Of a stretch of DNA of 64,000 bases, positions 53,107-62,049 are shown piece after piece. The position numbers and the translations under genes are program-made. How positions within the stretch are numbered: position 1 is the stretch's first letter; each line of letters opens with the position of its first letter. The notes under the pieces were generated by a model. That model ran no database searches and was not told where the DNA came from. It saw only the letters and a list, made by a program, of their open reading frames with translations. Source of the stretch: Thermacetogenium phaeum DSM 12270 (GTDB lineage Bacteria; Bacillota; DSM-12270; Thermacetogeniales; Thermacetogeniaceae); NCBI RefSeq assembly GCF_000305935.1, contig NC_018870.1:1071942-1135941 (forward strand), given 5' to 3'.

Positions 53107-53769
53107 TTGACGGAAGCGGAATTGAGAATCAACAAAAGGGTCGTGATCAAGGTATCTCAAAAGGGTGCCTATAGTGGATGCTATCCCAGCAGGGTTGAGG
53201 ACATCTCTCCGAACCGGATCGTTTTGGCTGCTCCGCTGAAAGGCCAAAAAACGGTTCCGTTAGAGGAGGGGGAGGTAATTACCGTTGAATACTGTGGAAG
53301 TTCGGCAGTATACAGCTTTACAACCCGGATTGTCGGCACGGGTAAGGGCCATCTTCCCACGATCACGGTGGAGTCCCCGCAGATGATCAGGCGCCGGCAG
53401 CGGCGCAGTTTCCTGCGGATGAAGGCAAGAATTCCCGTGACTTTAACTCCGGTGAGTACCGGCGGCAATCTTTCTCCTCCTCCAATTTATCAGATGGAGA
53501 CTGTCGATATCAGCGGTGGTGGATTGATGCTGAAATCGCCCCTCCCTTTTCCGGAAGGGGAGAGCCTGGAGCTGGAGGTTTCACTGCCGCAGAGAGGGGT
53601 AGTTGAGGCTTTAGGAAAGGTTGTCCGGGTAGAGATGAAAAAGGGAGGGAGTTCTCCCTGTTATATGCTGGGGATCGAGTTCACGGTTATTAAGGAAGCG
53701 GAACGCCAGAAAATCGTTTCTTATGTTTATGAGCTGCAGCGCCGGATGCATAAACGGCGCATCTATTAG
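53107..53769 (+). CDS. PilZ domain protein, YcgR-like flagellar brake
   Basis: This 220-residue protein has a YcgR-type N-terminal domain (about 10-90, KVSQKGAYSGCYPSRVEDIS) and a C-terminal PilZ domain. The cyclic-di-GMP signature is intact: RRRQRRSFLRMKARIPV holds the RxxxR motif, and DISGGGLML the D/NxSxxG motif. Such proteins slow the motor when cyclic di-GMP is high. It lies between flhG and cheB, as in several Clostridia and Bacilli. TTG 53107 has GAAGGGTGAAA upstream. Confidence 0.92.
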   Translation: MTEAELRINKRVVIKVSQKGAYSGCYPSRVEDISPNRIVLAAPLKGQKTVPLEEGEVITVEYCGSSAVYSFTTRIVGTGKGHLPTITVESPQMIRRRQRRSFLRMKARIPVTLTPVSTGGNLSPPPIYQMETVDISGGGLMLKSPLPFPEGESLELEVSLPQRGVVEALGKVVRVEMKKGGSSPCYMLGIEFTVIKEAERQKIVSYVYELQRRMHKRRIY

Positions 53770-53799
53770 GAGGGTATCGGGATTATTAACACGATCAGG

Positions 53800-54846
53800 G
53801 TGCTTGTTGTCGATGACTCTGCTTTTATGAGAAAAATCATCTCTGACATGCTGGCGTCAGATCCGGCCATTGAGGTGGTCGGGACGGCTGCCAATGGTGC
53901 CGTGGCTCTGAAGCAAATTGCCGCTTTAGAGCCCGATGTGATTACGCTGGATGTGGAAATGCCGGTATTGGACGGGCTGCAGGCCCTGGAAAAGATCATG
54001 CAAGAGAAGCCCCTCCCCGTCGTGATGTTAAGCAGTTTTACGGAGGCCGGCGCGGAAACAACGATTAAAGCCCTGCAAAAAGGAGCTGTGGATTTTGTTG
54101 CCAAACCCTCGGGAACAACCCCGGTTGATTTGGAAAAGTTGCGGAGCAACCTCATAAGTAAGGTAAAAATCGCCTCCCAGGTGAAGGTCTCTTCTCGGCT
54201 GACGGGCTGGGGTGGGCTGCGACTGTTTAAACCGACGGGGAAAAGGAGGAGCGATCAGCTGCCTAAAAAGCTGGTGCTTGTAGGGGCGTCAACGGGTGGG
54301 CCAAAAGCCTTGAATGAGCTTTTGTCGAGACTGCCAGACGGTCTCCCCGCTGCTTTCCTTGTTGTGCAACACATGCCCGCCGGTTTTACCCGTTCCCTGG
54401 CGGAAAGGCTCGATCAAAATTCGCAGCTGCGGGTAAAAGAGGCGGAGGACGAAGAGAGGGTTGTGGCCGGAACGGTCTATATTGCACCCGGTGGTTATCA
54501 CCTCCGGGTAGAGCAGCCGCTGGCGGCTGGAAGTGAGCTGCGACTGCATTTGAAGAAGGGTGAACCGGTCAACGGTCACCGGCCCTCGGTCGATGTTCTG
54601 ATGCTGTCAGCGGCAAAATTGAAAGGGTTCGATTTAATAGGTGTCATTCTGACCGGAATGGGGCACGACGGTTGTCAGGGGATGAGGGCATTGAAAGAAA
54701 CGGGAGCGCGGACGATCGCGGAAGCCAGGGACACAGCTGTCGTCTATGGGATGCCCAGGGCTGTTGTGGAAGCTCAGCTGGCCGATCGGGTTCTGCCGCT
54801 TCCTTTTATAGCCTCTGAGATAATCCGCATGACCAATGAGAAATGA
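53800..54846 (+). CDS. cheB: Chemotaxis glutamate methylesterase CheB
   Basis: This protein, at least 348 residues, removes methyl groups from chemoreceptors and deamidates them. The receiver domain has VLVVDDSAFMRK and the phosphorylated Asp in VITLDVEMPVLDG. The esterase domain has the catalytic Ser in LVGASTGGPKALNEL, His in VVQHMPAGFTRSLAERLDQN and Asp in GVILTGMGHDGCQGM. GTG 53800 has no binding site near it, but AGGAGGG (53768-53774) is ideally placed for ATT 53782, which would add IINTIR, the expected first strand. The end overlaps the cheA frame. Confidence 0.95.
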   Translation: MLVVDDSAFMRKIISDMLASDPAIEVVGTAANGAVALKQIAALEPDVITLDVEMPVLDGLQALEKIMQEKPLPVVMLSSFTEAGAETTIKALQKGAVDFVAKPSGTTPVDLEKLRSNLISKVKIASQVKVSSRLTGWGGLRLFKPTGKRRSDQLPKKLVLVGASTGGPKALNELLSRLPDGLPAAFLVVQHMPAGFTRSLAERLDQNSQLRVKEAEDEERVVAGTVYIAPGGYHLRVEQPLAAGSELRLHLKKGEPVNGHRPSVDVLMLSAAKLKGFDLIGVILTGMGHDGCQGMRALKETGARTIAEARDTAVVYGMPRAVVEAQLADRVLPLPFIASEIIRMTNEK

Positions 54847-54872
54847 GATGGAGCGAAGAGGAGGGGTTTCAG

Positions 54873-56885
54873 ATGGATCTATCCCATTACATAGATCTTT
54901 TTATCGCCGAGGCCAATGAACACCTGGAGTCGCTCAACAATAACCTTCTGCAGCTGGAAAAAAATCCGGACGATACCGGCATCTTGAACGAGATTTTTCG
55001 AACTGCGCATACCCTCAAGGGTATGGCTGCAACTATGGGGTTTGAAAGGATCACTTCCCTCAGCCATGAGATGGAAAATGCTCTGGCGCTTTTTAAAAAC
55101 GGCAAGCTGGCTGTTACTCCGGAGGTAATTGATCTGCTTTTAAAGTGCCTCGACAACCTGGCAGAGATGCTGAAGGGAGTGGAGGAGAGGAGAGAAGACA
55201 CGGGGTTTTCTCCCGAACTGCTGACGGCGCTGCGGGAAATTGCTGCCAGCGGTGAGGCTGCTCCGTCCTTTTCGCAAGAGGGTTCTGCTTCGGAAGGGGA
55301 AATGGAATTCAATGAGTATGAAAAGAGCGTTTTGAACTCAGCCAGACAAAGCGATTACATTCCATACCGAATTAAGATCGATCTGGCTCCGGAAACGGTT
55401 ATGAAGTCGGTGCGTGCCTACATGGTGTTTCGCTGTCTGGAGGACTTCGGGCAGATCATCAAGTGCCTGCCTCCGGTTCAGGATTTGGAAGAGGAAAAGT
55501 TTGATAACAGTTTTCAAGTTGTGCTCGTTTCTCGTCACGAGGAAAGGGAAATAATTGAGGCCCTGGAAGGAATATCGGAGGTTAGAGTGGGGACCATTGA
55601 GAGGCTTACGGGGGATGATTCTTGTGGCGCCTCCAAAACGGAAGATGCCGGCAATAAGCGCTTGAGCGGAGCACCCTCTGTGTCGGTCAGAAGTGGTCAA
55701 AACAGTTCCCAAGACAACTTTACCTCCCACTCCCTGCATTTGAAAACCGTCCGCGTGGAGAGCGAGCGCCTTGACGATCTCATGAACCTGGTGGGGGAAC
55801 TGGTGATCAATAAAACAAGGCTGGAACAGATCGGTTCAACCCATCACCTGACCGACTTGCTGGATGCCATCGAGCAGATGGGAAGGTTGATCGCGGACCT
55901 GCAGACAATTGTGATGAAGGTGCGGATGGTTCCTGTCGGGCAGGTTTTTAACCGCTTCCCCAGAATGGTGCGCGACCTCAGCCGTGAGCTGAATAAGGAT
56001 GTCAGTTTTATTATGGAAGGGGAAGAGACCGAGCTGGACCGGACCTTAATCGATGAAATAGGGGAACCCCTGGTACACCTGATCAGAAATGCCCTCGACC
56101 ACGGGATCGAGACGATAGAGGAGAGGACTGCTAAGGGTAAGCCGGCAACCGCTCTGCTGCGCTTGGCCGCCCGGCAGGAGGGCAACAATGTCATTATTGA
56201 GGTGGAGGACGACGGGGCCGGTATGGATCTTGGTGCCATCCGGGAAAAGGCGGTGAGTAAAGGGTTCTTAACACCTAAAGAAGCCGAATTGCTTGGTGAT
56301 AAAGAGGTGTTGAACGTTATCTTCCAGCCGGGATTCAGCACCTGTGATGCTGTCAACGACATATCTGGCCGGGGCGTGGGGATGGATGTCGTAAAATCTA
56401 AGATCGAATCCCTCAACGGTCATGTGGATATTGAGACCAGAAAGGGCAGAGGCACCAAAGTGAAGATTGTACTCCCTTTAACTCTGGCCATCATCCAGGC
56501 GCTCCTGGTAACTGTAGGAGAAGAACACTATGCCATACCCTTGAATTACATAGATGAAACAACCTTTATCTTCCCGGATCAGATAAAAAAGGTTCAGAAT
56601 CAGGAAGTTATGCTTCTGCGCGGCAGTGTTCTCCCCCTGATCAGGCTTGACCAGAGGCTAGATGTTCCTGTTGTGAAGAAAACTGCCGAGGATGAGCTGT
56701 ATGTAGTAGTGGTACGCAAAGAGGAGCGGCGCGTTGGGCTGATAGTCGATCATCTCATAGGGCAGCAGGAAATTGTCATAAAGTCGCTAGGCAGTTTGCT
56801 TGCGGGCATTCCTGGTATTGCCGGTGCTACAATCCTGGGGAACGGCCAGGTCTCCGTGATTCTTGATATAGACAGCCTGATCTGA
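54873..56885 (+). CDS. cheA: Chemotaxis histidine kinase CheA
   Basis: This 670-residue kinase passes receptor signals to CheY and CheB. The phosphorylated His 46 is in IFRTAHTLKGMAATMGFERI (HPt domain). A CheY-binding P2-like part lies at about 165-250. Dimerisation starts near VRVESERLDDLMNLVGELVI. The ATP-binding domain has LIRNALDHGIE (N box), VEDDGAGMD (G1) and SGRGVGMDVVKSKIESLNGH (G2). A CheW-like P5 domain ends the protein. GAGGAGGGG precedes ATG 54873. Confidence 0.96.
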   Translation: MDLSHYIDLFIAEANEHLESLNNNLLQLEKNPDDTGILNEIFRTAHTLKGMAATMGFERITSLSHEMENALALFKNGKLAVTPEVIDLLLKCLDNLAEMLKGVEERREDTGFSPELLTALREIAASGEAAPSFSQEGSASEGEMEFNEYEKSVLNSARQSDYIPYRIKIDLAPETVMKSVRAYMVFRCLEDFGQIIKCLPPVQDLEEEKFDNSFQVVLVSRHEEREIIEALEGISEVRVGTIERLTGDDSCGASKTEDAGNKRLSGAPSVSVRSGQNSSQDNFTSHSLHLKTVRVESERLDDLMNLVGELVINKTRLEQIGSTHHLTDLLDAIEQMGRLIADLQTIVMKVRMVPVGQVFNRFPRMVRDLSRELNKDVSFIMEGEETELDRTLIDEIGEPLVHLIRNALDHGIETIEERTAKGKPATALLRLAARQEGNNVIIEVEDDGAGMDLGAIREKAVSKGFLTPKEAELLGDKEVLNVIFQPGFSTCDAVNDISGRGVGMDVVKSKIESLNGHVDIETRKGRGTKVKIVLPLTLAIIQALLVTVGEEHYAIPLNYIDETTFIFPDQIKKVQNQEVMLLRGSVLPLIRLDQRLDVPVVKKTAEDELYVVVVRKEERRVGLIVDHLIGQQEIVIKSLGSLLAGIPGIAGATILGNGQVSVILDIDSLI

Positions 56886-57079
56886 AGGATGGTGATCGCC
56901 TCTTTTTACCTTGTGCGGCCTGACCGAAGGGGCGATCCGCTAAAGGAGAGAGAGCCTTCGGCGATGCTGGGGGTTAGAAATATCAGACAGGGGGTTGGGA
57001 AGCTGGACGGGCGGCTTATCCTGAGCCCGTTCCGGCATTCCTGCTCAAAGATCCGGATTTGATTGGAATTTAAGGAGCG
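56886..57079. other. Gap between cheA and cheC, cheW missing
   Basis: This 194-base gap is unusual in an operon where genes overlap. It holds no frame with CheW-like sequence and no clear terminator; a weak repeat GGCGATC / GATCGCC (56895-56937) can form a hairpin. In Bacillus-type operons cheW lies here. Confidence 0.5.
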
Positions 57080-57709
57080 GTGATCGAATTGGGATACCCT
57101 TTATCGCTGACAGGTGTTCAGTTGGATGCCCTGCGGGAAGTCGGTAATATTGGGGCGGGGAACGCAGCTACAGCACTTTCCCAAATGCTCAATATGCGTG
57201 TGGAAATGAGCGTTCCCGAAGTGCAAATGCTTCCGATCAGCCGGGTGGCGGCAACAGTTGGAGGAGCGGACACTTATGTCGCCGGAATCTATCTTCAGAT
57301 CACCGGTTCGGCTCCGGGCAGCATATTATTTCTGCTGCCGCTGGCCGATGCCCGGCGTCTAGTTCGGGCGCTGTTGAAAGAGAACCTGCGGGATGATTCA
57401 ATTTGCTTTGGGGAACTGGGATGCTCCGCCTTGGTAGAACTCGGAAACATCATGACCGGTTCCTTTTTGAATGCGCTGGGGATGTTCACCTCTCTGAAGT
57501 ACATTCCAACTGTACCTTCCCTGTGCCTGGATATGGTCGGAGCGATCTTGGGGAGCGTTCTGCATTCACATGGGGTGGACAGCGATACCGTTTTTTTCAT
57601 CAAAACTGATTTTCGTTATCAGGGAGACTGTGGAGTGGGCTACCTGTTTTTTTTACCTGAGGCTGAGGCTTTAGTAGAGATCCTCAATTCGCTAGGGGTG
57701 TTTAAGTAG
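57080..57709 (+). CDS. cheC: CheY-P phosphatase CheC
   Basis: This 209-residue protein removes phosphate from CheY and is activated by CheD. Both active sites of the family are present: LREVGNIGAGNAATALSQML (Glu-x3-Asn) near residue 17-36 and ALVELGNIMTGSFLNAL near residue 118-134. The beta part has VPEVQMLPISRVAATVGGAD. GTG 57080 follows AAGGAGCG very closely; TTG 57089 in frame is an alternative. The end touches the cheD start. Confidence 0.93.
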   Translation: MIELGYPLSLTGVQLDALREVGNIGAGNAATALSQMLNMRVEMSVPEVQMLPISRVAATVGGADTYVAGIYLQITGSAPGSILFLLPLADARRLVRALLKENLRDDSICFGELGCSALVELGNIMTGSFLNALGMFTSLKYIPTVPSLCLDMVGAILGSVLHSHGVDSDTVFFIKTDFRYQGDCGVGYLFFLPEAEALVEILNSLGVFK

Positions 57710-58195
57710 TTGAACAATTGCATCAATGTCGAAATTGCCGAAATGAAAATTGCCAGAGCCCCCATCAACCTAATCAGCATTGGGATCGGATCATGTGTCG
57801 GCGTCTGTCTTTACGATCCGGTGGCCAGATTAGGCGGACTGGCCCATATTCTGCTTCCCGATTCCCGTCAGTCGCGAAATCCGGAAAATAAGGCGAAATT
57901 TGCTGATACGGCCATTCCTGCTCTGCTTGCCGATATGGTTGCGGCGGGGGCCATAAAAAGCAGAATCGTTGCCAAAATTGCCGGCGGGGCTCAGATGTTT
58001 GCCTTTGCTCAGGCTTTGGATTATATGCGTATCGGGGAGCGCAATGTAGAGGCCGCAATCGAAGCTCTCCGCAAAGCCGGGATACCTTTAATTGCCCGGG
58101 ACACGGGTAGCAATTATGGTCGCAGCATCAGGTTCAGCACCCTCACGGGAAAGGTTTACATAAAAACAATTGCTCACGGTGAAAAGGTGATATGA
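57710..58195 (+). CDS. cheD: Chemoreceptor glutamine deamidase CheD
   Basis: This 161-residue protein deamidates receptors and binds CheC. The catalytic Cys lies in IGIGSCVGVCLYDP and the catalytic His in LGGLAHILLPDS. The remaining core has KIAGGAQMFAFAQALDYMRI then GERNVEAAIEALRKAGIPLI. TTG 57710 follows the cheC stop directly, so the two are translationally coupled, in line with their physical complex. Confidence 0.95.
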   Translation: MNNCINVEIAEMKIARAPINLISIGIGSCVGVCLYDPVARLGGLAHILLPDSRQSRNPENKAKFADTAIPALLADMVAAGAIKSRIVAKIAGGAQMFAFAQALDYMRIGERNVEAAIEALRKAGIPLIARDTGSNYGRSIRFSTLTGKVYIKTIAHGEKVI

Positions 58196-58249
58196 ACCAA
58201 AAATGGGTTTTGCTACCTTCTTATACGGCGTTTTGTGTGTTTGACGGCC

Positions 58250-58510
58250 ATGGTAAAGGGGCTGTCACTGCCTGTAGCCCTGGGGAGAGGCGCTTTCTCA
58301 AGCCTGGTTCTTTTTATCGTCCTTATCCTGTTCCATTTGGGCTGGAAGGCTTGCCCATCCAAAGAAGAAAGAAAAGGGGATGCTTTAACCGACCGCCCGA
58401 GACCCGACCTGCAGATCGAATATGATTTAATCGAAAAGTTGGAAAACGATCCCGCTTGTAGCGCTGAATTGCTTAAAAAGATATCCGGTGAACCTCAGGT
58501 GGGAGAATGA
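58250..58510 (+). CDS. Small membrane protein between cheD and sigD
   Basis: This 86-residue protein has one predicted membrane segment (ALGRGAFSSLVLFIVLILFH) near the N-terminus, then a charged, probably cytoplasmic tail (RPDLQIEYDLIEKLENDPAC). I do not recognise the family. ATG 58250 or GTG 58235 could be the start; neither has a strong binding site. Its last four bases overlap the sigD start, so it belongs to the operon. A membrane protein here may affect sigma-D activity or chemotaxis, but that is only inference. Confidence 0.65.
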   Translation: MVKGLSLPVALGRGAFSSLVLFIVLILFHLGWKACPSKEERKGDALTDRPRPDLQIEYDLIEKLENDPACSAELLKKISGEPQVGE

Positions 58511-59307
58511 TGGGTGAAAAATCTTTAGACCAGCAGGAAATAAATTTGCTCTGGCAGGAATACAAAAAGAAAAAGGATATGCAAGCCCGGGAGAAGCTGA
58601 TCCTCCACTATACTTCCCTTGTCTGGTATGTTGCCGGGCGCCTCGCCGTTGGCCTGCAGGGTTACTTTGAGTTTGATGACATCATCAGCGCCGGTATTTG
58701 CGGGCTGATCAACGCGGTGGACCGGTTTAATCCCGATTTGGGGTATAAATTCGAGACATTTGCTATTGCCCGGATCCGGGGTGCGATTATCGACTGGTTG
58801 CGTTCTTTGAACTGGATGCCGCAGTCGCTGCAGAGGAAGTCCCGGGAGTTGGAGAATGCCCTGGTGTATCTGGAGCAGAAGCTGGGCAGGCATCCCGAGG
58901 ATGAGGAAGTTGCCGATTATTTGGGAATCACGCTGGAGCAGTTTCAGCAACTGGTACAACGGGTTGCTCCGATAACTCTGGTTTCTTTAGAAGACTACTG
59001 TCATGTTCCAGGTGAAGGGGGTGATGAACCCTGCCTGTTGCAGGAAGGCATCCCCGACCCCCAGGCAACAGACCCCGCCAGGAGTTTGGAGTTTCAAGAG
59101 GTGAAAAAAACCCTGGCCGAGGCCATTGCCAGGCTCCCGGAGAAGGAGAAGCTGGTAATAACGCTTTACTATTATGAAGGCCTGACTTTGAAGGAAATCG
59201 GCAAGGTTCTGGACGTTTCGGAGTCCAGGGTGTCCCAGTTGCATACAAAAGCGGTTTTAAGGCTGCGGGGCCGGCTAGGGAGGAGGAAAAAGGATTTAAT
59301 AGGTTAG
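58507..59307 (+). CDS. sigD: Flagellar sigma factor SigD (FliA, sigma-28)
   Basis: This 266-residue sigma factor directs late flagellar and motility genes. Region 2 has YFEFDDIISAGICGLINAVD followed by RFNPDLGYKFETFAIARIRG, then AIIDWLRSLNWMPQSLQRKS, a strong sigma-28 signature. Region 4 has RLPEKEKLVITLYYYEGLTL and KEIGKVLDVSESRVSQLHTK. ATG 58507 has GTGGGAG nearby. Its gene lies near the end of the operon, as in Bacillus, so sigma-D level depends on full-length transcription. Confidence 0.96.
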   Translation: MMGEKSLDQQEINLLWQEYKKKKDMQAREKLILHYTSLVWYVAGRLAVGLQGYFEFDDIISAGICGLINAVDRFNPDLGYKFETFAIARIRGAIIDWLRSLNWMPQSLQRKSRELENALVYLEQKLGRHPEDEEVADYLGITLEQFQQLVQRVAPITLVSLEDYCHVPGEGGDEPCLLQEGIPDPQATDPARSLEFQEVKKTLAEAIARLPEKEKLVITLYYYEGLTLKEIGKVLDVSESRVSQLHTKAVLRLRGRLGRRKKDLIG

Positions 59308-59382
59308 GCGGGGCAGAAAACCTTTCAGGAGGCAGGAAAAGAAGGGCGGAGGGAGAAATAATTATTGATGGGGGGGTTGGGA

Positions 59383-61008
59383 ATGACGGAGGTCCTGCCC
59401 GAGGCTGAAGGCTGGAACGCTGTGCGGAGCCTTGAGTTGACTGCGGATGGGATTTTTTTGACCGTTTTTCCCGCTCGGGAAGAAGGGAGAAAGGAAATTT
59501 TTACCCTTTTAAAAAAGGAGCTAACGGGGCGAGGTCTGAGACAGATCAACTGGGGGGAAGTCGAAAGGGCGTTTCGCAGGCAGTGTGCAAAGATGAAGAT
59601 CGCCCCTCCGCAGCCTCTGTCCAAAAACGGATTAGTCCTCATTGAGTTGAGCTCTGATGAAATGGAGGCATATGCTTATGCATTCCCCCCGCTGGATGAC
59701 GGCACACCTCTGACACTTGGTCAGATATATGCCGCGATCGAAAAGGCGGGAATTAACTACGGTTTGGATGATGAAGCGATCAGGTCACTGATCGGGATGA
59801 GGTATCCACAGTTAAGGGTTATAGCGCGGGGCAAGGCCGCCAGGGAAGGACGGGATGCCACTATTGAGTACTGTGTTCCGATCTCCCGCCCGTTTCTCAC
59901 ACCTAAGGAGTTGGAAAACGGCAGGGTTGACTTCTACAACTTGAACCTCGTTTATAATGTCAATAAAGGACAGGTGCTGGCCAGAAAAACCCCTTCGCTG
60001 CCGGGTGAAAGAGGCATGACGGTGACGGGTAAAACGATCAAACCGCACCCCGGTAAAGATATTCCCCTTCTTCCCGGCAGGAATACAGAAGTTATTGAGG
60101 AAGGCTGCACCCTCGTGGCGCAAGCCCCGGGACACGCTGTATTGGAGGGGGGCCGGATTCATGTTCTGCCCGTCTATGTTGTTGCCGGGGACGTGGATTT
60201 TTCCACGGGGAATATCAATTTTATCGGCAGCGTCCGCATCAACGGAAGTGTGAAGATGGGGTTCCATGTGCAGGCCGCAGGAGATGTGGAAGTTCGGCAG
60301 GCAGTCGAAGGAGGGATAGTTAAGGCGGGAGGAAATGTTTTTGTAAAGGAGGGGATTCGCGGGATAGGAAAAGGGCGTATCTCCGCAGGAGGGAGTGTTT
60401 ATGCCAGGTATCTGGAGAATGCTTATGTTGAGGCCGGTCAGGATGTGATTATCGGTGAATCGGTCATGCAGAGCACTATTTCTGCAGGTGGAAAAGTGAT
60501 AGTGAGAGGGAAGAGTGGGCAGCTGGTGGGCGGCTTCTGCTGCGCCGGGCGAGGGATTGAAGCTAAGAGTGTCGGTTCTCAGCTGGAGGTAGCTACTCTA
60601 CTGCAGGTTGGGATAAAACCGGATTTAATGGCAGAGATGAAGGCGATTATCCAGAAGGAAGCCGAAGTTAAAGCGCAGCTTGAGAGAATAACAAACACAT
60701 TACAGCGGCTGCCGAATGCACAGGCATCCAGGGAGAGGAAATTATCTGTTCAAGAAAAAATATTTTCGCGCAATTTGAGAGAGGCGCAGCAAAGACTACA
60801 AAGGCAGATACAGGAAATAGAAACGGAAAGAGAAGAGCTTTCGAGAAAAGTCAGGAGCCTGGCGGAAGGAAGGGTAAAGGTTCAAAACTACATCTATCCA
60901 GGAGTAACGATAAAAATCGGGGAGTTAAGCTACTATGTGAGGGATAAAATGCAGCATGTTGTTTTTCTGCAGGAAGGTGATGAAATAGCAATTTTGCCTT
61001 ACTGCTGA
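59383..61008 (+). CDS. FapA family protein (DUF342)
   Basis: This 541-residue protein belongs to the FapA/DUF342 family. After an N-terminal domain, a family core of beta-helix repeats rich in Gly and Val is seen: AGDVDFSTGNINFIGSVRIN, GSVKMGFHVQAAGDVEVRQA and AGGNVFVKEGIRGIGKGRIS. A coiled coil (about 425-500, QEKIFSRNLREAQQRLQRQI) and a small C-terminal end follow. Such proteins often follow sigD in Firmicutes flagellar operons and may organise the cell surface or polymers; the precise role is unknown. ATG 59383 lies after GGGGGGGTTGG. Confidence 0.88.
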   Translation: MTEVLPEAEGWNAVRSLELTADGIFLTVFPAREEGRKEIFTLLKKELTGRGLRQINWGEVERAFRRQCAKMKIAPPQPLSKNGLVLIELSSDEMEAYAYAFPPLDDGTPLTLGQIYAAIEKAGINYGLDDEAIRSLIGMRYPQLRVIARGKAAREGRDATIEYCVPISRPFLTPKELENGRVDFYNLNLVYNVNKGQVLARKTPSLPGERGMTVTGKTIKPHPGKDIPLLPGRNTEVIEEGCTLVAQAPGHAVLEGGRIHVLPVYVVAGDVDFSTGNINFIGSVRINGSVKMGFHVQAAGDVEVRQAVEGGIVKAGGNVFVKEGIRGIGKGRISAGGSVYARYLENAYVEAGQDVIIGESVMQSTISAGGKVIVRGKSGQLVGGFCCAGRGIEAKSVGSQLEVATLLQVGIKPDLMAEMKAIIQKEAEVKAQLERITNTLQRLPNAQASRERKLSVQEKIFSRNLREAQQRLQRQIQEIETEREELSRKVRSLAEGRVKVQNYIYPGVTIKIGELSYYVRDKMQHVVFLQEGDEIAILPYC

Positions 61009-61117
61009 GTGGGAGCCGCAGGAGATGCTCATTTGCTTGGCCTGTCACGGCATTATGTGAGTCCGAAAGACTGTGTCCTACCGGGTAAGAGAAACGGAAG
61101 GCGCAGGAGGGTTTGTG

Positions 61118-61447
61118 ATGACCTTAAAGGCGCTTGATCTTCAGGTCCTGTTTCCGAAAATTCAAGAGGTCGGACGGATCCAGCAGGTTCTGCAGGGAAA
61201 CGAGCTGGCTCAACAGCAGAGTTTTGCTGCCCATTTTCTTCAATATGCTGAAGCCGCTCAAAGGAAAATACAGCGTACCCCTCAAGCAAGGGAGGGGTTG
61301 ATCAGAGGCAGAAAAAGGAACGGCGATTCCCCTGCCCAGGAATCCGGGCAAAGAGCTGCCCGGGAAAAAGAAAGGCCGGATCACGATCTCGATCAAGGCC
61401 TGGAACAGATGCCCTCACCGGGTCACATTATCGATCTAAAAATATAG
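61118..61447 (+). CDS. Small conserved-type protein downstream of fapA
   Basis: This 109-residue protein begins MTLKALDLQVLFPKIQEVGR, has a helical Gln-rich middle and a very basic tail (RGRKRNGDSPAQESGQRAAR), ending GHIIDLKI. I do not recognise the family. Small proteins of this type, with a helical start and an IDLKI-like end, are common after sigD in Clostridia flagellar operons. GCAGGAGGG precedes ATG 61118. Confidence 0.7.
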   Translation: MTLKALDLQVLFPKIQEVGRIQQVLQGNELAQQQSFAAHFLQYAEAAQRKIQRTPQAREGLIRGRKRNGDSPAQESGQRAAREKERPDHDLDQGLEQMPSPGHIIDLKI

Positions 61448-61467
61448 GTTAGAGGTGTTGGACACAA

Positions 61468-62013
61468 ATGGAGCCTATTCTTGTCGTTTTATCACTGCTA
61501 ACTCTTTGTGTGATTTGCCTTGTGTTCCTTATTGTTTGGCGAGACCGCCGCGACCTAAAGCATCGGCAGCTTACCAGGGATATATCCAGGCTGGAAGAGA
61601 TTGTTGCCGAGGCTGCCCAACATAAAAAGGACATGGCGGAAATGCTGTCCGCTGCTAAAAGACAAACAGAACAGGCAGTTTCACGGATGGATAATCAGTT
61701 AAAGCAGGTGCGGGAATCGGTTGCTTCCCTGGAACAGCACCTCCGTAACAATCGCAATAATAAGGAGAGGGGTAAGGAAAAAGCCTCAAAGACTCAGGGA
61801 AGAGGAAAATCGCGTTCTGGCAACCCGAAACAAAAGGAGCGGGCTGCAGCAAAGGCCGATAAGGTTCCCAAAATCGATGATGGGGAGAAATACGCCAAGC
61901 TGGTGGAACTCGCCGAACAGGGGTTGAGCACCCAGGAAATCGCGAAACAACTAAACCTGGGTTATGATGAAGTAGAACTGGTTCTTGAGCTTAAAAGAAA
62001 GAACATAAGTTAG
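61468..62013 (+). CDS. Membrane-anchored coiled-coil protein, DUF6115/SwrB-like
   Basis: This 181-residue protein has an N-terminal membrane anchor (ILVVLSLLTLCVICLVFLIV), a coiled coil (about 35-95, DISRLEEIVAEAAQHKKDMA), a basic linker (RGKSRSGNPKQKERAAAKAD) and a C-terminal helix-turn-helix-like end (LAEQGLSTQEIAKQLNLGYD, then EVELVLELKRKN). This layout matches DUF6115-type proteins and SwrB, encoded last in the Bacillus fla/che operon, where it helps basal body maturation. GAGGTG lies 15 bases before ATG 61468. Confidence 0.8.
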   Translation: MEPILVVLSLLTLCVICLVFLIVWRDRRDLKHRQLTRDISRLEEIVAEAAQHKKDMAEMLSAAKRQTEQAVSRMDNQLKQVRESVASLEQHLRNNRNNKERGKEKASKTQGRGKSRSGNPKQKERAAAKADKVPKIDDGEKYAKLVELAEQGLSTQEIAKQLNLGYDEVELVLELKRKNIS

Positions 62014-62021
62014 GATGCTAC

Positions 62022-62046
62022 GGCGCCTTATTGCGAGGCGCCTTTT
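62022..62046 (+). terminator. Terminator at the end of the flagellar operon
   Basis: A perfect 7-base stem GGCGCCT / AGGCGCC with an 7-base loop is followed by TTTTA. It lies 8 bases after the last operon gene. Confidence 0.8.
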
Positions 62047-62049
62047 AGT

